Positions 43,737-45,141 of a stretch of 45,141 nt of DNA are shown here, piece after piece. The DNA comes from Cyanobacteria bacterium GSL.Bin1 (lineage in GTDB: Bacteria > Cyanobacteriota > Cyanobacteriia > Cyanobacteriales > Rubidibacteraceae): positions 1-45,141 of the forward strand of contig JAAANX010000050.1 in assembly GCA_009909085.1 (NCBI GenBank), written 5' to 3'. Both the position numbers and the translations under genes were made by a program. Below the pieces are notes generated by a model. That model made no database searches, was not told where the DNA came from, and saw only the letters and a list, made by a program, of their open reading frames with translations. Position 1 is the first letter of the stretch; each line of letters starts with the position of its first letter.

Positions 43737-44318
43737 ATGGAATTCAAACTTGCCCAATGGTTAGCGGGAGAATTTAGCAATGAAAGCCAAGCCTTGTCGC
43801 AGCCCGCTTGGTTTGTGAATCTCAAATTATGGCATCGTCCTCTCCCATTTGCCATTGCTGGAAATTATGCCCTATTTGCCGAACAAGCCCCTGCTTTGAA
43901 GCTAGAACAAGCCTATCGCCAACGAGTTTTAGTCATTCAACCCGCAACAGCCACTGAACCGATAACGGTGCAATATTACGCCTTCAAAGATCATTTAAAG
44001 TGGCGCGGTGCCGGGATCACCCCTGAGAAGCTAAATGCCCTGACATTGACAGATCTAGAAAAGCTGCCGGGTTGTGTTCTACAAGTAACAGCCACAGCCA
44101 ATCAGTTTTCGGCGCAACCTGTTCCCAATTCAGTATGTCAATTTTATGTGCAAGGAAACTTATGTCAAATTCAGTTAGGGTTTAGTGTGACTGCCCAGGA
44201 ATTTTTCAGCTATGACAAAGGAATTGATCCAGAAACGCAAAAGCCAATTTGGGGAGCGTTAATGGCACCGTATCAGTTTCAGAAAATACAAACGTTTTCG
44301 ATTCCTGCTCTGAGATAA
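43737..44318 (+). CDS. CpcT/CpeT-family chromophore lyase
   Basis: 193 residues. Family text: LAQWLAGEFSNESQALSQP, WFVNLKLWHRPLPF, YALFAEQAPALKLEQAYRQR and the LPGC and FYVQGN segments. CpcT and CpeT attach phycocyanobilin or phycoerythrobilin to Cys on phycobilisome beta subunits. Which protein and bilin it serves cannot be told here, as no phycobiliprotein gene is in the window. ATG start at 43737. Confidence 0.85.
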   Translation: MEFKLAQWLAGEFSNESQALSQPAWFVNLKLWHRPLPFAIAGNYALFAEQAPALKLEQAYRQRVLVIQPATATEPITVQYYAFKDHLKWRGAGITPEKLNALTLTDLEKLPGCVLQVTATANQFSAQPVPNSVCQFYVQGNLCQIQLGFSVTAQEFFSYDKGIDPETQKPIWGALMAPYQFQKIQTFSIPALR

Positions 44319-44467
44319 TTAACAATGGGGGCAAACTGACAGAATAAAAAGTTAGCAATGCCAACATTTGCACCGGATTCTGGTGGCAATTCGACTAACT
44401 CCCCGTTGAAAAGCTCATCAAGCTGTTTTGTATTGTCAGTGTAAGCGAGATAGTCATGAAGCTCTCC

Positions 44468-44489
44468 CCACCTGGCAAAGCCGAGGTGG
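44468..44489. other. Strong hairpin just beyond the tnpB stop (possible IS right end / guide-RNA scaffold)
   Basis: CCACCT-GGC, AAA loop, GCC-(G bulge)-AGGTGG: a nine-pair stem over 22 bases, eight bases past the tnpB stop. Elements of this type encode a right-end-derived RNA (omega RNA) that begins near the tnpB 3' end, and subterminal hairpins recognised by TnpA. Confidence 0.5.
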
Positions 44490-44496
44490 AGGTGTC

Positions 44497-45141
44497 CTAT
44501 GCTAATCTCAGACTATCCTGAGTCAGGAATGAGCCGGAATCCAATTCCGGCTCACCAGCCTGAGCGTTGGTCCAGAGATCACACAGACAAGCCCAGCTTC
44601 TAGGCGACCGTCCAGAACTTTTGCTGGAACGGTCCTCACGGTCATTTCTGCGCGTGAGCTTAATAATGCCTCTGGCGGCGATATTGTTGGAACCGTTCAG
44701 GTCTGCGTTATACCGCTTGTTAGAGGAAAATTTTGCGAGTGCGTAATTCTGGGAATCACGCTTAACGATACCAGAACCGTCGTAAGCCAGCTTCGAGGTA
44801 TAGGCGGCAACGATATCAATGACCTTGCCGCCAGCTTCACGCCACTTCATTTCGGTGTAGTCGCGGATTTTAGCCTTCAGCCAGCCATGAAAGCGTTGAC
44901 GCAGGCTTGAGCGTTTCCGCCCCCCTGTCGCCTTCCAGCCTTTTAGGTTTTCAAAGACAATCGCCTCTGAGTTAAACTCGCTGGCAATCTGGACAATTCG
45001 CTTAGAAACAACGTGGCTGATCTGGGTGTTGATGTTCTGGCACTTGCGATAGGTATTGGCACAAAAACCTTTGTGCAACCTTCCACCTTTGCCCATCGTT
45101 TGAGATGCCCGCCTAGAAACGGACTTGAGACGTTTGTCTCG
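44497..45141 (-). CDS. tnpB: IS200/IS605-family TnpB-like protein, partial (N-terminus beyond the window)
   Basis: The frame is open through the right window edge; the ATG at 45096 is internal. The C-terminal part of TnpB is seen: AIVFENLKGWKATGG (RuvC Glu region), RFHGWLKAKIRDYTEMKWRE, and YNADLNGSNNIAARGI (final RuvC Asp). The zinc-finger cysteines that most TnpB proteins have between these motifs are absent; the region reads TSKLAYDGSGIVKRDSQNYA. TnpB is an RNA-guided nuclease that keeps the element in place. About 45 extra residues follow the RuvC end, encoded partly by a perfect hairpin. Confidence 0.8.
   Translation of the reverse strand, partial: RDKRLKSVSRRASQTMGKGGRLHKGFCANTYRKCQNINTQISHVVSKRIVQIASEFNSEAIVFENLKGWKATGGRKRSSLRQRFHGWLKAKIRDYTEMKWREAGGKVIDIVAAYTSKLAYDGSGIVKRDSQNYALAKFSSNKRYNADLNGSNNIAARGIIKLTRRNDREDRSSKSSGRSPRSWACLCDLWTNAQAGEPELDSGSFLTQDSLRLA
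44531..44553. repeat. Perfect 10-bp palindromic hairpin in the tnpB 3' end
   Basis: GAGCCGGAAT, CCA loop, ATTCCGGCTC. It sits inside the last codons of tnpB and, with the hairpin at 44468, makes the 3' end strongly structured, as expected if a non-coding RNA overlaps the gene end. Confidence 0.75.

Noticed and set aside
1-45141. tRNA, rRNA or riboswitch genes
   Set aside because: Spacers were read for T-loop-like GGTTCGAATCC and known leader folds; none convincing was found.

Overview
The window looks like a piece of a cyanobacterial chromosome. Evidence is the very frequent HIP1 palindrome GCGATCGC in genes and spacers, and the gene set: plastocyanin, CpcT/CpeT-type lyase, Tab2/Atab2 protein, CBS-CP12 protein, and phylloquinone genes menA and menF. 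Gene content and AT-leaning spacers suggest a unicellular, possibly halotolerant relative of Halothece/Dactylococcopsis; that placement is an inference, and no rRNA or tRNA gene is present to test it.

Layout. 1-169: end of an IS200/IS605 element (tnpA tail). 170-3790: rsmA, a conserved hypothetical gene, then overlapping egtC-egtB, two ergothioneine-type genes. 3862-5902: minCDE division-site genes. 6100-8745: ClC chloride channel with CBS and universal-stress domains, lacking the gating glutamate. 8957-13027: three-gene signalling cluster (REC-PAS-HisKA_2 kinase, single-domain regulator, REC-GGDEF-EAL). 13020-17942: pmbA/tldE, tab2, a GT4 glycosyltransferase and an aspartate aminotransferase. 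18079-23817: a defence-type island with an operon of four genes: a small unknown protein, ZorA-like motor protein, ZorB-like OmpA/stator protein and a ZorC-like EH-signature protein. ZorD is absent. Around it are a relic of a second zorC end, a 108-bp inverted-repeat element and a degraded Uma2 tail. 23818-27081: sat, a Uma2-family gene flanked by 60-bp direct repeats, and a cysteine hydrolase. 27331-35946: menF and menA (divergent), moaE, an orphan Fe(III)-type ABC ATPase, an SDR, recN and purF. 35975-38739: pstB and a fused pstC-pstA. 39129-40199: two tandem plastocyanins, one soluble and one predicted lipoprotein. 40290-44318: HDAC-family deacetylase, uppP, CBS-CP12, a hypothetical gene and a CpcT/CpeT-like gene. 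44468-45141: a partial tnpB with strong hairpins at its 3' end.

Most promising for follow-up: the Zorya-like operon (no ZorD, extra first gene, 98-residue internal tandem duplication in the ZorA tail, second zorC relic); the lipoprotein plastocyanin; the PstC-PstA fusion; the ClC with arginine at the gate; and heptanucleotide arrays seated at gene stop codons. All calls rest on reading translated sequence and recalled family motifs; no database search was run.
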